Source of the DNA: Coriobacterium glomerans PW2 | GTDB taxonomy: Bacteria; Actinomycetota; Coriobacteriia; Coriobacteriales; Coriobacteriaceae | Direction: 5' to 3' | Assembly (NCBI RefSeq): GCF_000195315.1 | Contig: NC_015389.1 | Span: 1,550,001 to 1,614,000 of the forward strand | DNA: 64,000 nucleotides | Shown here: piece after piece, positions 34,740 through 44,141 of the stretch | Layout: every line of letters begins with the position of its first letter | Numbering within the stretch: the stretch's first letter is position 1 | Made by a program: the position numbers and the translations under genes | Notes under the pieces: generated by a model | Told to the model about the DNA's origin: nothing | Database searches by the model: none | Seen by the model: only the letters and a program-made list of their open reading frames with translations

Positions 34740-35291
34740 TCAAGATGAACTGCCGAGAGCCGGTCTCCATCGCTCGACCAGCCGCGCAAGCGACCAAGCG
34801 GCGTTCGCCGGACTCGTAGAGGGCAGGACCTCGGCTGCCATTCCGACGTGCTCCTCGAGATAGCGATGATAGAGTCGACCGGCCAACGCACCGTTGCACA
34901 GGATGCGCTCGATCGGTGAGACGGCGATGACGGTCTCGATCGCGACGGGTTCGACGTTTCTGATGCTCGCGTCACTCGATCCTGAGATATCGCAGCTCTC
35001 GATCACATCCCATACGGCGATTCCATGCTCGAGCAGCAATCTGCGCTTCTGCGCGACCGACTGCGCGCGCGTCGCGATGTCACCTGCTTCGCCAAGCGGG
35101 TCCCCTTCGTTCACCGGAACAGGCGCAGACAGGCATGCGGCGACGACACGCCAGAAGCGGTTCTGCGGATTGCCATAGTAGAAAGCCTGCTCGCGCGAGC
35201 GCACCGAGGGGAACGACCCCAAGATGAGCACACTGCTGCTCTCGTTGAACAGCGGACCGAACACATGGGAGACATGTCGAGCATCGCTCAT
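34740..35291 (-). CDS. DNA-deoxyinosine glycosylase (UDG superfamily)
   Basis: A 183-aa base-excision repair enzyme of the hypoxanthine-DNA/uracil-DNA glycosylase superfamily: ILGSFPSVRSREQAFYYGNP near residue 23, NRFWRVV and the C-terminal STSPANAAWS loop are typical. It would excise deaminated purines (hypoxanthine) from DNA. The start at 35291 has AAAGGTGG five bases upstream; an ATG six codons earlier lacks a site. It converges on the flavodoxin gene with an 18-bp gap. Confidence 0.8.
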   Translation of the reverse strand: MSDARHVSHVFGPLFNESSSVLILGSFPSVRSREQAFYYGNPQNRFWRVVAACLSAPVPVNEGDPLGEAGDIATRAQSVAQKRRLLLEHGIAVWDVIESCDISGSSDASIRNVEPVAIETVIAVSPIERILCNGALAGRLYHRYLEEHVGMAAEVLPSTSPANAAWSLARLVERWRPALGSSS

Positions 35292-35512
35292 CGAGACCAC
35301 CTTTGCCATAAGGACGCTATCGAACCGCTTGGCCGCCGATGCGGCGACGGTTGCCTATCGCGCAGCTGTTGTACCCAGTATGAGCCTTTCGGGCGCTATC
35401 GGCAGACGCGCCGGACCCGCGTGCTCGCATTGACAGACGTTCTCGCATTTCTATAATGCAATTGGTCAGCATCTCGTCTGGCCAGCGCGGACCGAGACGG
35501 AAGTCGAAGCGA

Positions 35513-35806
35513 ATGTCAAAAGAAGGGTTCAAGGCGCTCGCCGATCCAACTCGGCGGCGCATGCTCGAGCTGTTGCGTGACGGCAGCATGACCGCTGGAG
35601 AGATCGCCGCGCACTTCGACATGACCAAGCCCTCCATCAGCCACCATCTCGGAAAGCTCAAAGCCGCGGGACTCATTGAGGACGAGCGTCGGGGACAGCA
35701 GATCATCTACACGCTGAACATGACGGTCATGCAATCCCTCATGAGATGGTTCTACTCGTTTTCCGATGCGACGGATTCGGAGGGCTCGCATGACCCGAGA
35801 TCGTGA
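35513..35806 (+). CDS. ArsR-family repressor, SdpR-like
   Basis: A 97-aa winged-helix regulator very like Bacillus SdpR: FKALADPTRRRMLELL, MTAGEIAAHFDMTKPSISHH, LGKLKAAGLIEDERRGQQII. It has no metal-binding CxC of the arsenic sensors. The ATG at 35513 is preferred because SdpR proteins begin there; an upstream in-frame ATG at 35456 has no ribosome site. The stop overlaps the SdpI-like gene by 17 bases. In Bacillus, SdpI both confers immunity to the SdpC toxin and sequesters SdpR at the membrane, so this pair may be autoregulated the same way. Confidence 0.85.
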   Translation: MSKEGFKALADPTRRRMLELLRDGSMTAGEIAAHFDMTKPSISHHLGKLKAAGLIEDERRGQQIIYTLNMTVMQSLMRWFYSFSDATDSEGSHDPRS

Positions 35807-36539
35807 TCAGGCCCACAGCCGGCCGGCGTGGGCCGGAGACCCCCTCAGTCTTCGAGCATGGATCGCACTCATCGCGCTGACGTGTGCGTCGATGCTGATC
35901 CATGCCCTGCTTTATCCTCAGCTGCCCGCATTGATACCCACGCATTGGGGACAATACGGCATCGACGGATGGGCTCCGAGGTGGATGGCTCTCGTATTCG
36001 ATGCGATTCCCTTCTTGGTTGTGGTGGTCATGTGGATCGTTCCGCAGATCGATCCGCGAGGACGCAATTTCGATCGGTTCAAGAAGGTCTATCGGGCGTT
36101 TGCAGTTGTTTGCGTGATGCTCGTCATCGCCGTTACCTGGCTTCCGGATATCACCGTATGGGCCGTGGCACCCGAGATCACCCAGACCGGTATCGTGGCT
36201 CGGCTCTTCTATGCGATCATCGGCTCCGCGATGCTGGCGCTGGGGAATTTTCTGCCCCGCGTGCGACAGAACTACTTCTTCGGTTACAAGACGCCTTGGG
36301 CTCTGCATGATGAGCGCAACTGGTTTCTCACCCATCGCTTCGCCGGAACCGCAACCATCGTCTTCGGCATCGCCTATCTGACGGCTGCGATCCTTTGCAC
36401 TCCAACGGGCTATATCGATCAGGGCATCATATTGGTGATCGTCAATCTGTGCGTCCGGGGCGCCGTGTACATCTACTCCCTGCTGGTGTTCTGCCGCGAC
36501 AACAGGCCCCTGCTGCGAAGACCGAGCGAACCGCGCTAA
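35790..36539 (+). CDS. SdpI-family membrane protein (immunity-like)
   Basis: A 249-aa integral membrane protein with six or so hydrophobic segments. The N-terminal part matches DUF1648 (LPALIPTHWGQYGIDGW), the second part the SdpI domain (NFLPRVRQNYFFGYKTPWAL, NWFLTHRFAGTATIVFG). GGAGGG precedes the ATG at 35790. It is translationally coupled to the SdpR-like repressor. No SdpC-like toxin gene or SdpAB maturation genes are present, so it may protect against toxins of other bacteria or have a general envelope role. Its 3' end overlaps feoB by four bases. Confidence 0.85.
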   Translation: MTRDRDQAHSRPAWAGDPLSLRAWIALIALTCASMLIHALLYPQLPALIPTHWGQYGIDGWAPRWMALVFDAIPFLVVVVMWIVPQIDPRGRNFDRFKKVYRAFAVVCVMLVIAVTWLPDITVWAVAPEITQTGIVARLFYAIIGSAMLALGNFLPRVRQNYFFGYKTPWALHDERNWFLTHRFAGTATIVFGIAYLTAAILCTPTGYIDQGIILVIVNLCVRGAVYIYSLLVFCRDNRPLLRRPSEPR

Positions 36540-38911
36540 AAGAGTCCGATTGCGCGAAGCAGGATGCGCGCCACGAGCGCCACCGTCCAAGCGATTCCGC
36601 ATTGCAGCGCAAACATGGCGAGTGCGCAGCGGACGCCCAGCTCGTTGCGCACGGCGCTGATGGCGGCGACGCAGGGTGGATACAGCAGCGTGAACACCAA
36701 GAAGGCGTACGCGCTGGCAGGGGTGAACAAAGAGGCGAGCGCATCGCCGGATATCGAACCGAGCAGCACGCTCAATGTCGAGATGACGCTCTCCTTTGCC
36801 AGAAGTCCGGTGACCAGCGCTGTGGATGCGCGCCAATCGCCGAATCCAAGCGGTCCGAAGACGGGCGCGAGAAGACCACCCAGCGCAGCGAGCAGGCTCT
36901 GCGACTGATCTGCCACCACATTCAACCGGAAATCGAAGGTCTGCAGAAACCAGATGACCACGCTCGCGATGAAGATGATCGTGAAGGCTCGCGTCACGAA
37001 ATCTTTGATTTTGCTCCACATGAGCATGAGAGTCGTGCGCGGACCGGGCATCCGATAGTTCGGCAGCTCCATGATGAACGGCACCGGATCGCCTCGGAAG
37101 GCCGTGCGTCTCAACACGAACGCGACGATCACGCCTGCGAGAATCCCGATCATATACAGCGATGTCATCACGATGACGGTGTTGTCCGGAAAGAAGGCCG
37201 CACAGAGAAGGCCATAGACCGGCAGCTTCGCTGAACAGCTTATAAATGGCGTCAACAGGACCGTCATCTTTCGATCATGCTCAGACGGAAGCGTCCTTGT
37301 GGCCATGATAGCCGGCACGCTGCAACCGAAGCCGACGAGCATCGGAACGAAGCTTCGACCGGAAAGGCCGAGGTGACGCAGTACCTTGTCCATTACGAAA
37401 GCGACGCGGGCCATGTAACCTGAGTCCTCCAGCAGCGAAAGCAGCAGAAACAAAATCACGATGAGCGGCAGAAACGACAGCACGGTGCCCACGCCGACGA
37501 AAACGCCGTCGATCACCAGTGAGCGAACCGTCGAGTTGACACCTGCTGCGAGCAGACCGGCAGCACAGGCCCGCGTGAACACATCGACGAGTTGCTGCAT
37601 CAGCTCCTTCATCCATGAACCCAACGGGCCGAACGTCAGCCAAAAAACGAGTCCCATGATCACCGCGAACACCGGGATGGCCGTGTAGCGACCTGTGAGC
37701 AGGCGATCGATCGCAACCGAACGCGCGTGCTCGCGGCTGCAGCGCGGACAGATGACGCTCGCCTGACAAATCTGCTCGATGAACGTGAAGCGCATATCAG
37801 CCAATGCCGCCAAGCGATCGGTGCCTGTCTCCGCCTCCATCTGTGCAATGATGTGCTCGATGGCCGCGCTCTCGTTGCACTCGAGCCCAAGAGCCTCGAT
37901 CACGAGGTGATCGCCCTCGATGAGTTTGGTCGCGGCGAAGCGCACCGGGATGCCGGCGCGCTCGGCGTGGTCGGCTATGAGAGCCGCGACGGCCTGAATG
38001 CAGCGATGCGTCGCGCCGATGGCTCGACCCTCGGTCGCGCAGAAGTCCGGCTGCGTGGGCCGCTCCTGAAAGCGCGCGACATGAATGGCATGCTCCACCA
38101 GCTCGTCGATGCCCTCGTCTCTCACGGCGGAGATCGGAACGACCGGCACCCCGAGCATGCTCTCGAGAACATTGATATCGACGGTGCCCCCGTTTGCCGC
38201 CACCTCGTCCATCATGTTGAGCGCGATGACGAGAGGTCGCTCCAGCTCCATGAGCTGGAGCGTCAGATAGAGGTTGCGCTCGATGTTGGAGGCGTCCACG
38301 ATATCGATGATGGCACTCGGATGCTCATTCAAGATGAACTGCCTGCTCACAACCTCCTCACCGGTATAGGGCGAAAGCGAGTAGATTCCCGGCAGATCGG
38401 TGAGTGTCACCTCGGGATGGTTGCGCATGCGCCCGTCCTTGCGCGCGACCGTCACACCGGGGAAGTTGCCAACATGCTGGTTCGCTCCGGTCAGCTGGTT
38501 GAACAGCGTGGTCTTGCCGCAATTCTGATTTCCCGCGAGCGCCAGAGAGAGCGGCGCTCCAACGCGAAGGGCTGCGCCGCTCTCGTGCGGACGGCTGGAG
38601 CGCTCGCCGATCGCCGGATGCGCCACCGCGGCGAGACGATCGCGCTCAGCCGGCGTCGATGAGCGAACATGAGCATCAGCAAGGCGGATGCGAGCGGCAT
38701 CCGCCCGCCGCAGCGTGAGCTCGTAGCCGCGCAGGCAGATCTCGAGCGGGTCGCCCATGGGCGCATATTTCACCATGGTCACCTCGGTGCCCGGTGTCAG
38801 TCCCATGTCGAAGATGTGCTGCCTGAGCGCGATATCATCCGAATCGACCGATGCGATCAGCGCATCGGCTCCGACCGGGAGCTCGTCAAGCCCCTTATTC
38901 GTGACGTTCGT
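36536..38911 (-). CDS. feoB: Ferrous iron transporter, FeoA-FeoB fusion, probable ACG start
   Basis: Fe(II) importer, 791 aa as called. An N-terminal FeoA-like SH3 domain (GLDELPVGADALIA, IFDMGLTPGTEVTM) precedes the GTPase (G1 GNQNCGKTTLFNQLTG, G3 DLPGIYSL, G4 NMMD) and a membrane core with two gate regions. The first standard start (ATG 38806) would cut the FeoA domain in half. The frame is open upstream to a stop at 38962 with no ATG, GTG or TTG. An ACG at 38911 lies six bases after GGGGAG and yields a normal FeoA N-terminus. So this is either a rare ACG start, a start-codon mutation or a base error. The membrane and GTPase parts look intact. Confidence 0.9.
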   Translation of the reverse strand, partial: TNVTNKGLDELPVGADALIASVDSDDIALRQHIFDMGLTPGTEVTMVKYAPMGDPLEICLRGYELTLRRADAARIRLADAHVRSSTPAERDRLAAVAHPAIGERSSRPHESGAALRVGAPLSLALAGNQNCGKTTLFNQLTGANQHVGNFPGVTVARKDGRMRNHPEVTLTDLPGIYSLSPYTGEEVVSRQFILNEHPSAIIDIVDASNIERNLYLTLQLMELERPLVIALNMMDEVAANGGTVDINVLESMLGVPVVPISAVRDEGIDELVEHAIHVARFQERPTQPDFCATEGRAIGATHRCIQAVAALIADHAERAGIPVRFAATKLIEGDHLVIEALGLECNESAAIEHIIAQMEAETGTDRLAALADMRFTFIEQICQASVICPRCSREHARSVAIDRLLTGRYTAIPVFAVIMGLVFWLTFGPLGSWMKELMQQLVDVFTRACAAGLLAAGVNSTVRSLVIDGVFVGVGTVLSFLPLIVILFLLLSLLEDSGYMARVAFVMDKVLRHLGLSGRSFVPMLVGFGCSVPAIMATRTLPSEHDRKMTVLLTPFISCSAKLPVYGLLCAAFFPDNTVIVMTSLYMIGILAGVIVAFVLRRTAFRGDPVPFIMELPNYRMPGPRTTLMLMWSKIKDFVTRAFTIIFIASVVIWFLQTFDFRLNVVADQSQSLLAALGGLLAPVFGPLGFGDWRASTALVTGLLAKESVISTLSVLLGSISGDALASLFTPASAYAFLVFTLLYPPCVAAISAVRNELGVRCALAMFALQCGIAWTVALVARILLRAIGLF

Positions 38912-38962
38912 TGCGATCTCCCCTGTCCCTTCCAGCCGGTCCGATGTTGTTATCCAAGGCTA

Positions 38963-39469
38963 AGATATCAGAGATCACTTGGATTTTTCTGACTTTTTGA
39001 AAGGATTTGAGGAATATGCTCCTCGGGACGAACGGATCCGAAGTCCCCCCATGCGCGCAGGCGCCCCGCGCCGATCTGGCAAGCCGATCTCAAGCAGCGC
39101 GCGTCGCGCCGCTCGGCTCCCTCATCGCTCATCTGGGAGCAGCATCCGCTCGCGGGCCCGACAGGTGATGCGGTAGTGCAGCGCCATGAGCGCGAGGGTG
39201 AGCGCGGGCTCGCGGGCCGGCGCGAGTCGATGCGAGTGGCAGCTGTTCTCCGGACAGGATCGATGGAGTCCACAACACAAGAATTGACAGCGAATCAGAC
39301 AAAAATCCTTTCGCAATCGGTTGGATCACCGCGTATCTTCGCTATCATGGTGACATGAGCGAGCGGCAAGGGATACCACTCGCATTCAACAGGCGCATGA
39401 GCGACAGGTGAGGTCGAAGTTGCCTTTCGCCTTGGCGGCCGACGACGAGAAACCATTGGGAGCGCTCAG
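38963..39469. other. Intergenic region between feoB and a HAD gene
   Basis: About 500 bp with no supportable gene. Short minus-strand open frames (39122-39316) lack motifs. An inverted repeat GAGGA/TCCTC lies near 39010-39025, upstream of feoB. On the plus strand TATCAT near 39342-39347 could be a -10 for the HAD gene, with a poor -35 (TTGGAT) 16 bases before it. Confidence 0.3.
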
Positions 39470-40126
39470 ATGGACACGAAGTCAAGACAGGAGCACGGTC
39501 GGTCCGCTGCAATCGAGAGCGTCATATTCGATATGGGCGGCGTGCTCATGACCTTCGACGGCCTCGCTTTCGCCCGAGTCTTCGCTGAAAACGAGGACGA
39601 CGCGCGGCTGCTCGACGCGGCGTTGTTCGGTAGAACGGAATGGGCGCTGCTCGACGCGGGTGCGATCAGCCATCAAACCATGGCGCGAGTCGCCGCCGAG
39701 CACCTGCCGCGGCGGCTTCGACCGAATCTTGACGCTCTCATCGCCGGATGGCCGGCCCATTCGCGGCCGATCGAGGAGACGAACCGCCTCGCCCTCGATC
39801 TCAAGACACGCGGGCTCGGCATCTATGTTTTGTCCAACGCCTCGACCCGCATCGAGGAGCAGCTTTCCCGCGCCCCGGTTCACCCGGCGCTGGATGGGTG
39901 GATGGCATCCGCCTTCGAGCACATCATGAAGCCCGATCCGGATATCTATCGCTTGCTCGCGCATCGTTTCGGCCTAGATGTCGCCACATGTCTGTTTGTT
40001 GACGATAATGCCGACAACTGCATCGGCGCCGAGATCGCCGGCATGCGCGCGCATCACTTCACCGGAGATGCATGCGCGCTGGCAGAGACGATCGATCGAC
40101 TTGCGAGGCCCGCTCGGTCCCTCTAG
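39470..40126 (+). CDS. HAD-IA family hydrolase
   Basis: A 218-aa haloacid dehalogenase-like hydrolase with all four motifs: IFDMGGVLM (motif I, in the DxG form seen in the epoxide-hydrolase-like/YihX group), VLSNAS (II), KPDPDIY (III, Lys) and FVDDNADN (IV). YihX-type members dephosphorylate glucose-1-phosphate or small phosphosugars; the substrate here is open. GGGAGCG lies before the ATG. The stop overlaps the convergent phosphatase gene by four bases. Confidence 0.85.
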   Translation: MDTKSRQEHGRSAAIESVIFDMGGVLMTFDGLAFARVFAENEDDARLLDAALFGRTEWALLDAGAISHQTMARVAAEHLPRRLRPNLDALIAGWPAHSRPIEETNRLALDLKTRGLGIYVLSNASTRIEEQLSRAPVHPALDGWMASAFEHIMKPDPDIYRLLAHRFGLDVATCLFVDDNADNCIGAEIAGMRAHHFTGDACALAETIDRLARPARSL

Positions 40127-40941
40127 CGACGCTCCAGAAAACGTGCGCGCATATCGGCGATACCGCTTTTCGAGATTTTGAGCGCGTGCTCGATATAGCC
40201 GAGGTAATCGCCGTATTCGTTGGCGACCGCATCGGATGCGGACTTGAACGAGGTGTGACTCGCCGGCGTGTCACGGCTCATCTCCACGGGGGCGTAGCGA
40301 TTCGTCGCCAGATAATCAGTCTCCATATCGCGCATGGAGACTCCCAGTGCCGACTCGATGAGTATCGAGCCCAACCCGCAGCGATCCCGGCCAACGTAGC
40401 AGTGCCACAGCGCTGCGCCCCGCTCGGTGCCGATGATCGCCTCGAACATCTCGCGGTAGCCCTTCATGCCCGAATCGCTGAACAGCATCTGGGGATACAG
40501 CAGAGCCATGAACCGCTCGGAGTCGCGCTCCTCGACGGCGCGCCGCATCTCGGCGACTTGTCTGGTCGCCTTCTCCTGCGTGATGCCGAGCGTCTCTTTC
40601 GACAGGATATCCGCCTGCAGGTAACGCGCTTCGGGAAAGTGATCCATAGGATCTGGGACCTCGGAGCGCTCGGTGTCGTTTCTCAGATCGACGACGAGGG
40701 CCAATCGATATTCGTCGCGCAGACGGTCGAGGTCCTCGTCCGAGGCGAAGCCGAGTGCACCCGAGCGAAGCAGCAGCCTCGATTTGACGCGACGCCCGTC
40801 GGCACCGATCAGACCTCCCAGATCGCGGGTGTTGGGCAGCTTGCTGAAATCGATCCACCCATATGCCTCCCGCCCCGCCGGGCCCTGTCTCGCAGGCAGC
40901 TCGACGTAATCCGGCAGCTGTGCGTCATTGCTATGTGTCAC
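40123..40941 (-). CDS. Tyrosine/serine protein phosphatase family protein (DSP-like)
   Basis: A 272-aa cytosolic phosphatase of the Tyr-phosphatase_3 family: FSKLPNTRDLGGLIGADGRR near residue 32 is the family's leading signature, and the catalytic P-loop is HCYVGRDRCG with nucleophile Cys and transition-state Arg preserved (C-x5-R). The usual Thr after the Arg is Cys. Related enzymes act on phosphotyrosine, phosphoserine or phosphoinositides. It starts at the ATG at 40941 and has no obvious partner. Confidence 0.82.
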   Translation of the reverse strand: MTHSNDAQLPDYVELPARQGPAGREAYGWIDFSKLPNTRDLGGLIGADGRRVKSRLLLRSGALGFASDEDLDRLRDEYRLALVVDLRNDTERSEVPDPMDHFPEARYLQADILSKETLGITQEKATRQVAEMRRAVEERDSERFMALLYPQMLFSDSGMKGYREMFEAIIGTERGAALWHCYVGRDRCGLGSILIESALGVSMRDMETDYLATNRYAPVEMSRDTPASHTSFKSASDAVANEYGDYLGYIEHALKISKSGIADMRARFLERR

Positions 40942-41051
40942 GCGTCACTCCAACCCATCGGCTCTGCATCTCGCCCCCTATTGTGCCCTCTCCATATCGG
41001 CTCCGCGGTTGGAAATCCCTATCGAGGTACCGATTGCATCCATTTGCTACA

Positions 41052-41846
41052 TCAGCTCAGAAGCATGCGGTCGTTCGCGAAAGCGCCTCCGGCGGCCGCC
41101 TCGAACTTCTGAAGCAGATCCGACACGCTGAGCGCGCGCTTCTCCGCGCCGGACGCCTCAAAGATGACAGATCCCGCGTGCATCATGATGAGTCGATTTC
41201 CGAGGCGGATAGCATCGTGCATGTTATGCGTCACCATGAGCGCGCACAAGTTGTGCTCGGCGATGATGCGCTCGGTCAGATCGAGAACCTTCATCGCGGT
41301 CTTGGGGTCGAGCGCGGCGGTGTGTTCGTCAAGCAGGAGGAGCTTGGGTTGAGTCAGCGTCGCCATGAGCAGCGTGAGCGCCTGTCGCTGACCGCCGGAC
41401 ATGAGTCCGACCTTGCAGGAGAGTCTGCTCTCGAGACCGAGATCGAGCGAGGCGAGCAGTTCGGAATATGAAGCACGCTCCGCTCGCGTGACGCCCCACG
41501 CGAGCCCGCGACGTCGCCCTCGACGTCGAGCGAGGGCGAGATTCTCAACGATCTGCATGTCCGCGGCGGTTCCTTTCATGGGATCTTGAAAAACCCGGCC
41601 GAGGTAGCGAGCCCGGGCGGCCTCGCTGAGTCTCGATATGTCCATGCCATCCAGGCTGATCGTCCCCGCATCGATCGGATCGACTCCGGCGATCATGTTC
41701 AGGAGCGTCGACTTCCCCGCGCCGTTGCCACCGATGACGGTCGCGAACTCCCCTTCGTCGAGCTGAAGATTCACATCGATCAGCGCGCGCCTCTCATTGA
41801 CGGTGGCTGCGTTGAAGGTCTTGGAGACATGAGCGATCTCGAGCAT
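41052..41846 (-). CDS. ABC importer ATPase (COG1101 type)
   Basis: A 264-aa ATP-binding subunit: Walker A GGNGAGKST near residue 40, Q-loop VFQDPMKGTA, signature LMSGGQRQALTLL near 155, Walker B LLLLDEHTAALD and switch His in MVTHNMHD. The opening MLEIAHVSKTFNAATVNERR resembles the COG1101 group that pairs with COG4120 permeases and COG2984 lipoproteins. The stop-start overlap with the permease gene is one base, so both are co-translated. The substrate group includes aromatic amino acids in some firmicutes (TrpXYZ). Confidence 0.9.
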   Translation of the reverse strand: MLEIAHVSKTFNAATVNERRALIDVNLQLDEGEFATVIGGNGAGKSTLLNMIAGVDPIDAGTISLDGMDISRLSEAARARYLGRVFQDPMKGTAADMQIVENLALARRRGRRRGLAWGVTRAERASYSELLASLDLGLESRLSCKVGLMSGGQRQALTLLMATLTQPKLLLLDEHTAALDPKTAMKVLDLTERIIAEHNLCALMVTHNMHDAIRLGNRLIMMHAGSVIFEASGAEKRALSVSDLLQKFEAAAGGAFANDRMLLS

Positions 41847-42775
41847 CAGCGCTCCCCTCCCCTCAGGCGGCAGGCCCGCCTGTATCTCCTCTTGAGCTGC
41901 ATTTTCTCCACCATGACCGGTACGCTCAGGGCGATCACGACGATCGCGGCAGACAGCAGCTTCATGTCGTTCGCATTCATCCCGAGCTGAAGCACGACAG
42001 CGCGAACGAGAAAGTACGCGACTGATCCCGCGACGGCCGCGATCAAGCGGCTGCCGAAGGCTCTCAGCCCACCGGGGCCGAGCCGGCCGAGCACCTCACC
42101 GATCACGATGGCGGCGAGACCGATGACGATGGCACCGGTACCCATGCCTATATCGGCGTATCTCTGACTCTGACTGATGAGCCCACCGGATAAGCCCACG
42201 AGACCGTTGGCGAGCATGAGACCGATTATCTTGGTGATCCTCGTGTTCACACCGAGAGCTCGCACCATATCCTCGTTCGCACCGGTCGCGCGCAGCGCGC
42301 TGCCGATCTCGGTACCGAAGAACCAGTAGAGCGCGACGATGAGCGCGACCGCGAGCACGATGCCGACAAGCGCGGCGACAGCGGTCGCGGACAGCCCGCT
42401 CACCTGCTGGATCCGGGTGAAGATCGTGGCACATCTGAGCAGTGGCGTGTTCGACTTGCCCATGACGCGCAGGTTGATCGACCACAATCCGATCATGGTC
42501 AGGATGCCGGCAAGGATCGCGGGGATCTCGAGCACCGCATGAAGGATACCGGTGACCGCACCGGCGGCGGCTCCGGCCAGCAGTGCCCCGATCAGCGCAA
42601 GCCAGGGATCGGTACCGGAGACGACGAGTGTCGCGCAGACGCAGCCCCCGAGCGCGAAGCTGCCATCCACGGTCAGATCGGGAATGTCCAGCAGCTTGTA
42701 CGTGATGAGGACCCCCAGAGCCATGATGCCCCAGAGGATTCCCTGAGAAACCGCGCCCTGCAATGCCAGCAGCAT
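41846..42775 (-). CDS. ABC importer permease (COG4120 type)
   Basis: A 309-aa permease of the branched-chain/ribose permease fold with about eight membrane helices: GILWGIMALGVLITYKLLDI at the N-terminus, DLTVDGSFALGG, and GLMLANGLVGLSGGLISQSQ near residue 200, the typical coupling region. GAGGAG precedes the ATG at 42775. It follows the lipoprotein gene by 247 bases; that gap contains a short AGCGCG/CGCGCT stem (42917-42935) that may trim transcription after the binding protein, as often seen for importers. Confidence 0.9.
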   Translation of the reverse strand: MLLALQGAVSQGILWGIMALGVLITYKLLDIPDLTVDGSFALGGCVCATLVVSGTDPWLALIGALLAGAAAGAVTGILHAVLEIPAILAGILTMIGLWSINLRVMGKSNTPLLRCATIFTRIQQVSGLSATAVAALVGIVLAVALIVALYWFFGTEIGSALRATGANEDMVRALGVNTRITKIIGLMLANGLVGLSGGLISQSQRYADIGMGTGAIVIGLAAIVIGEVLGRLGPGGLRAFGSRLIAAVAGSVAYFLVRAVVLQLGMNANDMKLLSAAIVVIALSVPVMVEKMQLKRRYRRACRLRGGER

Positions 42776-43022
42776 ATCCGCTCCTCACGTTTGAGGTTTC
42801 ACCGAAAGATCTTTGAAATCGAACCGGATTCTGAGGATCGATCCCTCTCACGCGCCGTGTCCCGCACGTGACGCCGACGGGTCGAGAGCGCAGCACAGTG
42901 TAGCATGACAACGTGAGCGCGTCTGAGGCGCGCTGGTGCCGTAACTTCGCTGTAACTGAATCGATCTCGCAGATTCGCAGATCGCATACACGGGCTTCGG
43001 ACGCGGAGGTTCAAGTGAGACC

Positions 43023-44045
43023 TCAGAGCATCGTGTACTCTCGCTCCTTGAGTCTCGACAGATCGACACCGAGCTCCCGAGCAGCCTGCTTGTTGATAAC
43101 AAGGCGGCATTCCTCTGCCGTGAGATGCTCGATCGCCATATCCTGTGGATCGGCGCCACCGGTCAGGATTTTAACAGCCATCTGCCCTGCCTTGTAGCCC
43201 AGATCATGGTAATCGATGCTGAATGAGGCGAGCCCGCCATCCTCAACCATGGTATCGCTGCCGACGATCACAGGCAGGTGCCTCTCGGTCGCCACCATGG
43301 AAACCGTGGACATGCCGGCGGCGATCGTATTGTCGGTCGGTGTGTAGATGGCATCGACCTCACCGGCCATAGACTCGACCACCTGCTGAATCTCATTTGA
43401 ACTCGATACGGTGTAGCGCTTGGTTGAAAGGCCGCGCTTGTCGCAGGCCTCCTCAGCCATCTTGATCTGCTCGGCCGAATTGCTCTCGCCAGAGCAATAC
43501 AGCAGCCCGACGGTCTTCGCATCCGGCAGCAAGGTATGGAGAAGCTCTATCTGATCGGCAACCGGTGTCAGATCTGAGGTGCCCGTGACGTTGGTGTTCG
43601 GACTATCGTTCGATTCGACGAGCCCCGCCTCGGCATAATCTGTGATAGCGGAGCCGACGATCGGGATATCGGGTGTCGCAGACGCCGCGGACTGGGCAGC
43701 TTGGGTGCCGAGCGCGAAAATGAGGTCATCCTCGTCGTTGACGAGCTTCTCACAGATCGTCTGGCAGCCGGATTGATCGCCTTGGGCGCTCTGATGATCG
43801 ATGCGGTAGGAGATCCCCGCGTCGTCGAGGGCGCTGACGAAACCCGCGCTGGCCTGATCCATAGCGCTGTGCTCGGTGAATTGAAGCACGCCGATGCGGA
43901 ACCTCGCATGTGCGGCGTCGCCTCGCGAAAAATCCGTTTCAGATGCGATCCCGCATGCGCTCAGCGCGATCGCTATGATCAGCGTCACCGCCGCGATATA
44001 AGCTGCGGCACAGATCCTGCCGCCAGCTGATATGTGTCGCCTCAT
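43023..44045 (-). CDS. ABC importer substrate-binding lipoprotein (COG2984 type)
   Basis: A 340-aa lipoprotein. The start at 44045 has GAGGAGG upstream; the signal peptide ends in a lipobox IALSAC with Cys at about residue 31. The mature part has two periplasmic-binding lobes (IGVLQFTEHSAMDQASAGF, FALGTQAAQSAA, DAIYTPTDNTIAAGMSTV, SFSIDYHDLGYKAGQMAVKI). This family includes tryptophan/tyrosine-binding proteins in streptococci; the ligand here is uncertain. It is the first gene of the importer operon. Confidence 0.9.
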   Translation of the reverse strand: MRRHISAGGRICAAAYIAAVTLIIAIALSACGIASETDFSRGDAAHARFRIGVLQFTEHSAMDQASAGFVSALDDAGISYRIDHQSAQGDQSGCQTICEKLVNDEDDLIFALGTQAAQSAASATPDIPIVGSAITDYAEAGLVESNDSPNTNVTGTSDLTPVADQIELLHTLLPDAKTVGLLYCSGESNSAEQIKMAEEACDKRGLSTKRYTVSSSNEIQQVVESMAGEVDAIYTPTDNTIAAGMSTVSMVATERHLPVIVGSDTMVEDGGLASFSIDYHDLGYKAGQMAVKILTGGADPQDMAIEHLTAEECRLVINKQAARELGVDLSRLKEREYTML

Positions 44046-44141
44046 ATGCGACCTCCTCTTTATATGAATCGCCGCGACCTCATCGGCAGCTGGCCTGCAT
44101 CCTCGATGATCCCGCACGAAGATGCGCATGGTCTCAGCTTT

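Noticed and set aside
39122-39329. Small minus-strand open frames between feoB and the HAD gene
   Set aside because: They lack ribosome sites, motifs and sensible composition.
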